Assembly (NCBI GenBank): GCA_045616445.1
Contig: JAZLGR010000014.1
Location: 1 to 64,000, forward strand
Reading direction: 5' to 3'
Length of the DNA: 64,000 bases
Origin: Fimousia sp045616445
GTDB taxonomy: Bacteria; Bacillota; Clostridia; Lachnospirales; Lachnospiraceae
Positions within the stretch are counted from its first letter, which is position 1, and the number at the start of each line of letters is the position of its first letter. The notes under the pieces were generated by a model. It worked only from the letters and a program-made list of their open reading frames with translations. It was not told the DNA's origin and searched no databases. The position numbers were made by a program, and so were the translations under genes. Shown here piece after piece: positions 1-6,410 of this stretch.

Positions 1-140
1 AGAAACATATGCCCGTATCCGGGCTGATCATAGAACCGCGGGGCACGCGGGGATAGCTTATTGATACTTGTCTCATTAGAGACATTGAGTAAGAAGCCCC
101 CACTTCAAGCTTGTAAAGGTAAGTGGTGGGAGTATGTCAC
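1..140 (+). mobile_element. Right end of an IS200/IS605-family element
   Basis: After the tnpB stop there is a hairpin GTCTC-ATTA-GAGAC at 70-83. A second stem pairs CCCCCACTT (97-105) with AAGTGGTGGG (121-130), and the element then ends in GTATGTCAC near 140. Subterminal hairpins without terminal inverted repeats are the hallmark of this family, which moves as single-stranded DNA. Directly after 140 the sequence becomes an in-frame sigma-factor tail, which places the boundary there to within a few bases. The left end and any tnpA are outside the window. Confidence 0.6.
2..64 (+). CDS. tnpB: TnpB (IS200/IS605 OrfB), C-terminal fragment cut by the window edge
   Basis: The first open frame ends at a TGA at 62-64 and reads ETYARIRADHRTAGHAGIAY, the short basic tail of a protein whose body lies left of the window. 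I assign it to TnpB mainly from what follows: the hairpins at 70-83 and 97-130 and the terminal GTATGTCAC are typical of an IS200/IS605 right end with its omega-RNA. TnpB is an RNA-guided nuclease and the ancestor of Cas12. None of its catalytic RuvC residues or zinc ribbon is visible here, so activity cannot be judged. Confidence 0.55.
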   Translation, partial: ETYARIRADHRTAGHAGIAY

Positions 141-313
141 GAACCCAGCCGAAGGTGCAGAGACAGATCTTTGTGAGACGATATTTTCACATGGATTCTG
201 TAGAAACTCTGGCAAAGACATTTGGATGTTCCGAAAGTAAGATCAAATCCATCTTATTTCGCATGAGAGGAAAATTAAAAATCTATCTCGAGAAAGAAGG
301 GTATGCATTATGA
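141..313 (+). pseudogene. Sigma-70 family factor, region 4 fragment next to the IS end
   Basis: The frame ending with TGA at 311-313 encodes about 57 residues with the stretches QRQIFVRRYF and SESKIKSILFRMRGKLK. This is the helix-turn-helix of sigma region 4, which contacts the -35 element. It ends in KIYLEKEGYAL, a common ending for clostridial ECF-like sigma factors. Upstream of about 140 the sequence belongs to the IS element, so regions 2 and 3 are cut off; if they survive, they lie left of the window. The stop overlaps the next ATG (ATGA), the usual coupling of a sigma gene with its anti-sigma gene. Confidence 0.65.
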
Positions 314-1377
314 CAGGAGAAAAATTATTGGATGCTTTCGAATTTCTTGATTCTAAGTACATCGAAGAAAGCAACATCGAAGATACTATAATAGAAGGAA
401 AAACAAATCAAAAACATAGATTCAGAAGCAAAAAACCATTCCTTATTTTGGTGGCAGTCTTTGTCTTTGCTTTCTCTATGATGGCCATGGCGGCTCAGGA
501 AAATCAGTGGGACATTGCAATCTTAAATTACATGGGACTTAGTCATGTAGATACTACCCAGCTTGCAGATGGCATGGTTACCATTAGAGCGAAAGATACC
601 CAGATGGTGAAGAATGAAAAGACTGGTAAAACCGAAAAAATCACATTTACCGCTGAATCCTCCATTGGTGACCGTAGGAATGCTTACATTCGCATCATGA
701 CCAATATTAAGATGCCGAAAAACTACAATCCAAAAACCGATTACCTAATTTGCAGTAATTGGACCACAGATATCCGCAACAAGCCTCAGGGCATGCCAAC
801 TATGTATGGTGGAATGCTGGAAAGTTTTGTGGAGAATGGATATTTTGGTATGATAATGAGTCTGTCCGATGTGAAAAATCTCAACAAAAGCTATGTAGAG
901 ACGAACCTTGGTGGAGACATCTACCTCTATCACGATCTTGGCATGGAGGAAGGAGGCAAACCGAAGGAACTGCTCTACAAAGGTGAGTGGAAGCTTAATT
1001 GGAAATATTCTTATAAGGCAGAACAGAGAACGGTGAAGGTGAGCAAGGCAATCAATGTCGATGAGTTCTTCTGCAAGATTAAAAATGTTGTCATCACCCC
1101 ATTGGAAGTGAAAGTCATCATCGACGCACCATATAAGGCGAAGGATATGGAGTTTGGGGATATTATCATCACATCAGTAACCCTTAAGGACGGTAAGGAA
1201 ATCACCTTGAGCCAAAAAGGTGGCGGTGGTGGTATGAGTACTGGAAGAAGATGGTTCTTCCCATTCCCTTCCTGTCACATGACGGTCTACGAATCCTTTG
1301 AAAGATACGACGTTGTAGTCAATCCGTACGATGTAACCGCGATCACGGTGAATGGAGAAAAAATTAAATTAAAGTAA
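310..1377 (+). CDS. Membrane-anchored anti-sigma-like protein
   Basis: A 355-residue protein with a short cytoplasmic N-terminus (about 1-42), one membrane segment (about 43-62, PFLILVAVFVFAFSMMAMAA) and a large extracytoplasmic domain. This is the plan of clostridial anti-sigma factors that hold a partner sigma factor at the membrane through the N-terminal arm. Its ATG overlaps the stop of the sigma fragment, and the GAAAGAAGGG before it is a fair ribosome binding site inside the sigma tail. The outer domain contains a glycine run (GGGGGMS near 300) that I do not recognise. If the sigma gene is really interrupted, this protein has lost its target and may also have lost its promoter. No conserved zinc-binding anti-sigma motif is seen. 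Confidence 0.55.
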   Translation: MTGEKLLDAFEFLDSKYIEESNIEDTIIEGKTNQKHRFRSKKPFLILVAVFVFAFSMMAMAAQENQWDIAILNYMGLSHVDTTQLADGMVTIRAKDTQMVKNEKTGKTEKITFTAESSIGDRRNAYIRIMTNIKMPKNYNPKTDYLICSNWTTDIRNKPQGMPTMYGGMLESFVENGYFGMIMSLSDVKNLNKSYVETNLGGDIYLYHDLGMEEGGKPKELLYKGEWKLNWKYSYKAEQRTVKVSKAINVDEFFCKIKNVVITPLEVKVIIDAPYKAKDMEFGDIIITSVTLKDGKEITLSQKGGGGGMSTGRRWFFPFPSCHMTVYESFERYDVVVNPYDVTAITVNGEKIKLK

Positions 1378-1381
1378 TTAT

Positions 1382-1432
1382 TTACACATTGCGTATATAA
1401 GGAAAATGCGCTATAATATACACAACGTGTAA
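1382..1432 (+). promoter_or_regulatory. Promoter of the HTH gene flanked by an inverted repeat
   Basis: TTGCGT (1389-1394), a 17-base spacer and TATAAT (1412-1417) form a good vegetative promoter. An imperfect inverted repeat, TTACACATTGCG (1382-1393) and CACAACGTGTAA (1421-1432), matches in 10 of 12 positions. It brackets the promoter, covering the -35 box and the transcription start. This layout suggests an operator, most simply for the HTH protein encoded next. Confidence 0.55.
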
Positions 1433-1450
1433 GCGGAGAGTGGGAATAAA

Positions 1451-1684
1451 ATGAATAATGACACATTAACAAAAAGTCAAATTGAAATTAAAAAAATGAG
1501 AGAACTGTCAGGAATGAACAGAAAAGAGTTCTGTGATTATTTTGATATTCCATATCGAACAGTTACCGAATGGGAAAGAGGAAATCGTAATGCACCAGCA
1601 TATGTTTTGAGGTTATTAGAGTACTATTTACGCACAGAAAAGATGCTTGTTGGAAATACTAAAGAACAAGATAATAATAGTTAA
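1451..1684 (+). CDS. Small XRE-type helix-turn-helix regulator
   Basis: A 77-residue protein with one HTH spanning roughly residues 10-60. It reads IKKMRELSGMNRKEFCDYF, then IPYRTVTEWERGNR as the recognition helix with the usual W-E-R-G, then APAYVLRLLEYYL. It has no second domain, so it resembles antitoxin-like or phage-like DNA-binding proteins. No toxin gene lies beside it. The GGAGAGTGGGAATAAA before the ATG supplies the ribosome binding site. The inverted repeat around its promoter would suit autorepression. A terminator follows at 1751. Confidence 0.75.
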   Translation: MNNDTLTKSQIEIKKMRELSGMNRKEFCDYFDIPYRTVTEWERGNRNAPAYVLRLLEYYLRTEKMLVGNTKEQDNNS

Positions 1685-1750
1685 GATATATTATCATTTA
1701 GAAAATGGGCAGCCATTGCATTTGTCAGAGATTAGAATTTTTTACATAAT

Positions 1751-1783
1751 AAAAGATCGCAGAGAAATCTGCGATCTTTTTTT
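1751..1783. terminator. Bidirectional intrinsic terminator
   Basis: AAAAGATCGCAGA and TCTGCGATCTTTT form a 13-bp stem with a 5-nt loop, followed by Ts on the + strand and, because of the A-run on the left, also on the - strand. It ends the HTH gene and can also end the 52-residue gene coming from the right. Confidence 0.85.
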
Positions 1784-1801
1784 GGGTAATTATATATAAG
1801 A

Positions 1802-1960
1802 TTATTTAGCTAAGAGCTCTTTTAAGTTCTTGGATACTTCTTCGTAAACCATGGTTGCATCGTCAAATGGAAAACCAGCTGCGTTCATGCGGTTTACTAA
1901 AGAATCGAGTTCCTGAATATAATTTTCTAATTTTGTTGTTAATGTTAAGTCCTTATTCAT
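1802..1960 (-). CDS. Small hypothetical protein, 52 residues
   Basis: The - strand ATG at 1960 has an excellent AGGAGG eight bases upstream, and the frame reads MNKDLTLTTKLENYIQELDS up to a TAA at 1802. The protein is acidic and probably helical throughout (LENYIQELDSL, MVYEEVSKNLKELLAK), with no membrane segment or cysteine. I do not recognise a family. It is transcribed divergently from the LysR gene out of a shared promoter region and ends at the terminator at 1751. That is the classical arrangement of a LysR regulator with its target. Confidence 0.7.
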   Translation of the reverse strand: MNKDLTLTTKLENYIQELDSLVNRMNAAGFPFDDATMVYEEVSKNLKELLAK

Positions 1961-2003
1961 AATGTATATCCTCCTGTATATAAAAAAGTTGTTTCGATCA
2001 GAT

Positions 2004-2053
2004 TTGAATTATCTTTATGATTGTATTATAATTGATACAATACCATTTGTAAA
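2004..2053. promoter_or_regulatory. Overlapping divergent promoters with a palindrome
   Basis: On + there is TTGAAT (2004-2009), 17 bases, TATAAT (2027-2032). On - there is TTTACA (2053-2048), 17 bases, TATAAT (2030-2025). The two -10 boxes overlap. The palindrome ATTGTAT-N8-ATACAAT (2020-2041) covers both and contains a T-N11-A core as bound by LysR proteins. Polymerase on one strand would block the other. Confidence 0.6.
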
Positions 2054-2109
2054 ATTGATAATATCGTTATATGTAAACGAAAACTTCGATAGTTAATGAG
2101 GTGCCTTAT

Positions 2110-2997
2110 ATGGACGTGAATGTATTTAAGACCTTTATGGCAGTATGTGAATATGGAGGGTTTTCTGCAGCAGGAAAAAAGTTAGGCTATTCCCAGTCTA
2201 CAGTTTCTTCCCAGATCAAGCAGCTTGAAAGGGAACTGGATGTGATCTTATTTGACCGGATCCGGCACAATGTGACCCCGACGGCAGAGGGAGAGAAGGT
2301 ACTCCACTATGCCAGAGCCATGCTCCGGCTTTATCAGGAGATGGAAGCAGATATTCATTCCAAGGAAGAGATTACGGGAGAAATCAGGCTGGCCGTGTCC
2401 GAGTCTATCTGCGCCAGATATTTTAAGGAAGATTATCTGGCTTTTCATGAGTTATATCCAGGCATCAATTTAAAGATTCACCAGAGCGGTACTGGAAGAA
2501 TGTTCGACAGCCTGAGAAAGAATGAGGTGGACATCGTATTTACTTTGGATTCTCATATCTATGATTCGGAATTTATCATCTGTGGAGAATCCTTAGAGGA
2601 GGTACACTTTGTGGCATCACCCAACCATCCGCTGGCAAAGGCTGAAAAACTGACTTTGAAGGAAATCGTCAACGAGAAGTTTTTTCTCACCGAAACCAAC
2701 ATGAGTTATCAGAAATTATTGAATGCCAGACTGGCATCAGAATCCCTGGAAATCCACCCGGTACTAGAGGTTGGAGATCCAAATCTCATCTGTGCGATGT
2801 TAAAGGAAAGCGATGAGATATCATTCCTGCCAGACTTTATTACGAAACGCTATATTGGCGATGGCCGTCTGGTCTACCTCCCGGTGGAGGATTGCCAGAT
2901 TGCTGTGTGGACCCAGATGCTGATGCATAAGAATAAATGGACGTCCCCAGCTATGGAAGCCTTTGTGGCATATTATAGGGATATCATTACAAAGTAG
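2110..2997 (+). CDS. LysR-family transcriptional regulator
   Basis: About 295 residues with the standard LysR plan. A winged HTH at 1-60 (FKTFMAVCEYGGFSAAGKKL, then SQSTVSSQIKQLEREL) is followed by a linker helix and a two-lobed effector domain from about 90 (GEIRLAVSESICARYF). I chose ATG 2110 over the upstream GTG at 2101 because GAGG at 2098-2101 is well spaced for it and LysR proteins start about this close to the first helix. It faces the 52-residue gene across overlapping promoters. The effector cannot be told from sequence. Sulfur genes start about 1 kb downstream, so a CysB/CymR-like role in sulfur control is possible but unproven. Confidence 0.85.
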   Translation: MDVNVFKTFMAVCEYGGFSAAGKKLGYSQSTVSSQIKQLERELDVILFDRIRHNVTPTAEGEKVLHYARAMLRLYQEMEADIHSKEEITGEIRLAVSESICARYFKEDYLAFHELYPGINLKIHQSGTGRMFDSLRKNEVDIVFTLDSHIYDSEFIICGESLEEVHFVASPNHPLAKAEKLTLKEIVNEKFFLTETNMSYQKLLNARLASESLEIHPVLEVGDPNLICAMLKESDEISFLPDFITKRYIGDGRLVYLPVEDCQIAVWTQMLMHKNKWTSPAMEAFVAYYRDIITK

Positions 2998-3017
2998 AAT
3001 AAAATAGGAGATATAGT

Positions 3018-3749
3018 ATGGCAAATCAATTTTCCAGAACGGAATTATTATATGGAAGAGAAAAGATGAACAGATTATACAACGCCAGAATTGCCGTGTT
3101 CGGTGTTGGAGGCGTGGGTGGATACACCATCGAAGCTCTTGTGAGAAGCGGTGTGGGTGAAATTGACATTATTGACAGCGACCAGGTGGCATTTTCCAAC
3201 TTAAATCGACAGATCATTGCGACCCACGATACCATTGGACGCGATAAGGTGGATGTGATGGAAGAACGAATTTACCAGATCAACCCAGACTGTATCGTTC
3301 ACAAGCACAAGATGTTCTACCTGCCGGAGACGAAAGACCACTTTGACTTTACCCAGTACGATTACGTGGTGGATGCCATTGACACGGTGGCTGGCAAAAT
3401 CGGCATCATTGTCCAGGCGAAGGAGGCTGATGTTCCGGTGATCAGCTCCATGGGTGCTGGCAACAAGCTCCATCCAGAGCTTTTTGAAATTGCAGATATC
3501 CATAAAACTTCTGTCTGTCCGCTTGCCAAGGTGATGCGTAGGGAATTAAAAAAGCGTGGCATCAAAAAATGTAAGGTGGTTTACAGCAAAGAATTACCAT
3601 TAAAACCAATCCCACCGGAAGGAGAAACGGCAGAGAGCAAAGGAACTGCCGGCAGAATGGCGCCGGGCAGCAGTGCATTTGTCCCAAGTACAGTTGGACT
3701 GATCATTGCCAGTGCGGTCATCAATGACTTAACCGAAGTCAATGCATAG
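3018..3749 (+). CDS. tcdA: tRNA threonylcarbamoyladenosine dehydratase
   Basis: A 243-residue E1/ThiF-fold enzyme that uses ATP to cyclise t6A at position 37 of ANN-decoding tRNAs into ct6A. The nucleotide-binding glycine motif is FGVGGVGGYTIEAL (about 28-41), followed by DIIDSDQVAFSNLNRQI with the Arg-Gln that contact ATP. Next comes VVDAIDTVAGKIGI and the late segment KTSVCPLAKVMRREL. The length matches TcdA (CsdL/YgdL) rather than ubiquitin-like-protein-activating ThiF or MoeB, and there are no CxxC zinc pairs. It starts 20 bases after the LysR stop with GGAG in front, so both are probably cotranscribed. Confidence 0.9.
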   Translation: MANQFSRTELLYGREKMNRLYNARIAVFGVGGVGGYTIEALVRSGVGEIDIIDSDQVAFSNLNRQIIATHDTIGRDKVDVMEERIYQINPDCIVHKHKMFYLPETKDHFDFTQYDYVVDAIDTVAGKIGIIVQAKEADVPVISSMGAGNKLHPELFEIADIHKTSVCPLAKVMRRELKKRGIKKCKVVYSKELPLKPIPPEGETAESKGTAGRMAPGSSAFVPSTVGLIIASAVINDLTEVNA

Positions 3750-3763
3750 AAAGGAGATTGCCT

Positions 3764-3835
3764 ATGTTTGCATGCAAATCCTGTGGTGGCGGCAGTTCCC
3801 ACAGCAGTGGTGGCGGTGGTCAGCATAAATTTTAA
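3764..3835 (+). CDS. Cys/Gly/His-rich micro-ORF, 23 residues
   Basis: Fourteen bases after tcdA an AAAGGAG ribosome binding site is placed seven bases before ATG 3764. The frame encodes MFACKSCGGGSSHSSGGGGQ followed by HKF and a TAA, and then the terminator at 3858. It has a CxxC pair, two histidines and a glycine-serine body, so it could bind a metal or be a disordered tag-like peptide. I do not know a family. The good ribosome binding site, placed before the operon terminator, argues for translation. Confidence 0.5.
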   Translation: MFACKSCGGGSSHSSGGGGQHKF

Positions 3836-3857
3836 ACTGAATCAAGAAGATAAAAAG

Positions 3858-3894
3858 AGAAAACCTCGGGAAGCATCGCTTTTCGAGGTTTTCT
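3858..3894 (+). terminator. Intrinsic terminator after tcdA and the micro-ORF
   Basis: AGAAAACCTCG (3858-3868) pairs with CGAGGTTTTCT (3884-3894), an 11-bp stem with a 15-nt loop. It separates the LysR/tcdA unit from the cysteine operon. Confidence 0.75.
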
Positions 3895-3923
3895 AATGGT
3901 TGTATTTATATAGAAAAACTTGC

Positions 3924-3990
3924 TATAGGGATACCCTATATCCAGAAATAGCTAAATCCTACTTGAATAATAGGAAATAAGTGGTATAAT
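3924..3990 (+). promoter_or_regulatory. cysK-metY promoter with an upstream 17-bp palindrome
   Basis: TTGAAT (3963-3968), a 16-base spacer and TATAAT (3985-3990) form the promoter. Upstream, TATAGGG-ATA-CCCTATA (3924-3940) is a perfect palindrome with 7-bp arms, 22 bases before the -35 box. Its position suits an activator such as a LysR protein, or a Rrf2-type (CymR-like) sulfur regulator. The binding protein is not identified. Confidence 0.6.
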
Positions 3991-4060
3991 AGACAATACA
4001 AAGTGAAAAAACATACCAATATGGTAGGAATAAAGAACATAAATCAGGAGGATCTATATT

Positions 4061-4990
4061 ATGGCTATCTACAAAGGAACAATCGGATTAATTGGTAACA
4101 CACCACTCGTTGAAGTAACAAACATTGAAAAGAACTTAGGATTAGAAGCAAGAGTACTTGTGAAATTAGAATATTTTAATCCGGCAGGAAGCGTAAAAGA
4201 CCGTATCGCCAAGGCAATGATCGAAGATGCAGAAAGCAAAGGATTATTAACAGAAGGTTCCACAATCATCGAACCGACATCCGGAAACACAGGAATCGGC
4301 CTTGCAGCAATCGCAGCTGCAAAGGGATACAGAATCATCTTAACTATGCCGGAAACCATGTCTGTGGAAAGAAGAAACATCTTAAAGGCCTATGGAGCTG
4401 AAATCGTATTAACAGATGGAGGCAAGGGAATGACTGGTGCCATCGCAAAAGCAGAAGAGCTCGCAAAAGAAATCGAAGGAAGCTTCATTCCTGGACAGTT
4501 TGTAAACCCAGCAAACCCAGCAGTACACAAAGCAACAACAGGTCCTGAAATCTGGAGGGATACTGAAGGCGAAGTTGATATCTTCGTAGCAGGTGTTGGA
4601 ACAGGCGGAACCCTTACTGGAACAGGCGAATACTTAAAAGAACAGAAACCGGAAGTAAAGATCGTAGCAGTAGAACCATCCGGATCCCCAGTACTCTCCA
4701 CTGGCAAGGGCGGCGCACATAAGATTCAGGGAATCGGTGCTGGCTTCGTTCCAGATGTATTAAACACAAAGATTTATGATGAAATTCTTCCAATCGACAA
4801 CGAAGATGCATTCTCAACAGGCAAATTAATTGCAAAAGAAGAAGGCGTATTAGTAGGAATTTCTTCCGGTGCTGCACTTTACGCAGCAATTTTGTTAGCA
4901 AAAAGACCAGAAAACAAAGGAAAAACAATCGTAGCGTTATTACCAGACAATGGAGACCGTTACTATTCTACTCCATTATTCCAGGATTAA
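4061..4990 (+). CDS. cysK: Cysteine synthase (O-acetylserine sulfhydrylase)
   Basis: A 309-residue PLP enzyme that turns O-acetylserine and sulfide into cysteine. The PLP lysine lies in NPAGSVKDRIAKAM (about residue 47). The substrate loop PTSGNTGIGL, the phosphate cradle GVGTGGTLTGTGEYL and the late GISSGAALYAA are all intact. The strong AGGAGGATC lies before ATG 4061. It shares an mRNA with metY 41 bases downstream, so the operon can make cysteine and use sulfide with homoserine esters. A second cysteine synthase is encoded at 21554. The two are clearly different paralogues (for example NPAGSVKD against NPGGSIKD), so they are not a recent duplication. Confidence 0.93.
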   Translation: MAIYKGTIGLIGNTPLVEVTNIEKNLGLEARVLVKLEYFNPAGSVKDRIAKAMIEDAESKGLLTEGSTIIEPTSGNTGIGLAAIAAAKGYRIILTMPETMSVERRNILKAYGAEIVLTDGGKGMTGAIAKAEELAKEIEGSFIPGQFVNPANPAVHKATTGPEIWRDTEGEVDIFVAGVGTGGTLTGTGEYLKEQKPEVKIVAVEPSGSPVLSTGKGGAHKIQGIGAGFVPDVLNTKIYDEILPIDNEDAFSTGKLIAKEEGVLVGISSGAALYAAILLAKRPENKGKTIVALLPDNGDRYYSTPLFQD

Positions 4991-5031
4991 TTCGAACGAT
5001 ATCCTTTATATAGAAAAAAGAGGGATAAACA

Positions 5032-6336
5032 ATGGCAAAATTAGAAAGAAAAGACAGAAATTTAAGATTTGAAACATTACAGTTACACGTTGGACAGGAA
5101 AATCCAGATCCAGCATCTGATGCAAGAGCGGTACCGATTTATCAGACCACATCCTATGTATTCAGAAATTCTCAGCATGCAGCAGACCGTTTTGGTCTTG
5201 CTGATGCAGGCAACATCTACGGACGTCTGACAAACTCTACTCAGGGCGTATTCGAAGATCGAATTGCTGCTTTAGAAGGCGGTGTTGCAGGTCTTGCAGT
5301 TGCATCCGGTGCAGCAGCAATCACTTACACCATTGAAGCCCTCGCAAGAGCAGGTGAACATATCGTAGCACAGAAGACAATCTATGGTGGCTCCTCCAAT
5401 TTACTTGCTCACACCTTACCATTATATGGAATCGAGGCAACATTCGTAAATGCCCATGATCTTGCAGAAGTAGAAGGTGCCATCCAGGAGAATACAAAGG
5501 CAGTGTACCTTGAAACCCTTGGAAATCCAAACTCTGATATTCCAGATATCGATGCCATTGCAGAAATTGCCCACAAACACGGCATTCCAGTAGTCATCGA
5601 CAATACATTTGGAACACCATACCTCATTCGTCCAATCGAACACGGGGCAGACATCGTTGTTCATTCCGCTACCAAATTCATTGGTGGACATGGTACATCA
5701 TTAGGCGGTGTGATCGTTGACGGCGGAACATTTGACTGGGCAGCATCCGGCAGATATCCTTGGATTTCCGAGCCAAATCCATCCTATCACGGTGTAAAAT
5801 TCACAGAAGCAGCAGGCCCGGCAGCATTTGCAACCTACATTCGTGCTATCTTACTTCGTGACACAGGTGCATGTATCTCCCCATTCAATGCATTTATCTT
5901 ATTACAGGGAACAGAAACACTTTCCCTTCGTTTAGACCGTCATATTGAAAATACAAAGAAGGTTGTGAAATACTTAAGCAATCATCCACAGGTTGAAAAG
6001 GTGAATCATCCATCCCTCCCTGATCACCCAGACCATGAAATCTATGAACGCTATTTTCCAAATGGTGCTGCCAGCATCTTCACCTTCAACATTAAGGGTG
6101 GACAGGAAGAAGCCCACGCATTCATTGATAACTTAGAAATCTTCTCCCTTCTGGCAAATGTAGCCGACGTAAAATCCTTAGTGATCCATCCGGCAACTAC
6201 AACACACAGCCAATGTACAGAAGAAGAATTATTAGATCAGGATATCAAACCAAATACCATCAGACTTTCCATCGGAACGGAACATATTGACGATATCCTT
6301 CAGGATTTAGAAGAAGCATTCAAAGCAATTCAGTAA
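5032..6336 (+). CDS. metY: O-acetylhomoserine sulfhydrylase
   Basis: A 434-residue enzyme of the Cys/Met gamma-family, which joins O-acetylhomoserine with sulfide to form homocysteine. The PLP-binding lysine is in VVHSATKFIGGHGTSLGG, preceded by VVIDNTFGTPYLIRP. The N-terminal FETLQLHVGQENPDP and the active-site IYGRLTNSTQ are typical of MetY. At about 430 residues it fits MetY rather than the shorter cystathionine enzymes (about 380). GAGGGATAAACA precedes the start. It is the second gene of the cysK operon and ends at a strong terminator. Confidence 0.92.
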   Translation: MAKLERKDRNLRFETLQLHVGQENPDPASDARAVPIYQTTSYVFRNSQHAADRFGLADAGNIYGRLTNSTQGVFEDRIAALEGGVAGLAVASGAAAITYTIEALARAGEHIVAQKTIYGGSSNLLAHTLPLYGIEATFVNAHDLAEVEGAIQENTKAVYLETLGNPNSDIPDIDAIAEIAHKHGIPVVIDNTFGTPYLIRPIEHGADIVVHSATKFIGGHGTSLGGVIVDGGTFDWAASGRYPWISEPNPSYHGVKFTEAAGPAAFATYIRAILLRDTGACISPFNAFILLQGTETLSLRLDRHIENTKKVVKYLSNHPQVEKVNHPSLPDHPDHEIYERYFPNGAASIFTFNIKGGQEEAHAFIDNLEIFSLLANVADVKSLVIHPATTTHSQCTEEELLDQDIKPNTIRLSIGTEHIDDILQDLEEAFKAIQ

Positions 6337-6357
6337 ATAAGTAAATAAGAACATAAG

Positions 6358-6391
6358 AAAAGGCTATCACAGCGACGTGATAGCCTTTTTT
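6358..6391 (+). terminator. Intrinsic terminator of cysK-metY
   Basis: AAAAGGCTATCAC pairs with GTGATAGCCTTTTTT around a short loop. It probably serves the convergent hydrolase gene on the - strand as well, since both flanks are A/T runs. Confidence 0.88.
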
Positions 6392-6410
6392 GATCTGCAG
6401 ATATGAAATA

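Larger units (their letters stand above)
1..156 (+). ncRNA. Omega-RNA (reRNA) 3' part: scaffold plus guide
   Basis: In this family the guide RNA overlaps the 3' end of tnpB and the right end of the element, and the guide is the first 16-20 nt of flanking DNA. The hairpins at 70-83 and 97-130 would be the scaffold. The guide would start around 141 (GAACCCAGCCGAAGGT), inside the flanking sigma-factor gene. The 5' end lies left of the window or within tnpB. This is inferred from family architecture; no transcript is shown. Confidence 0.5.
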
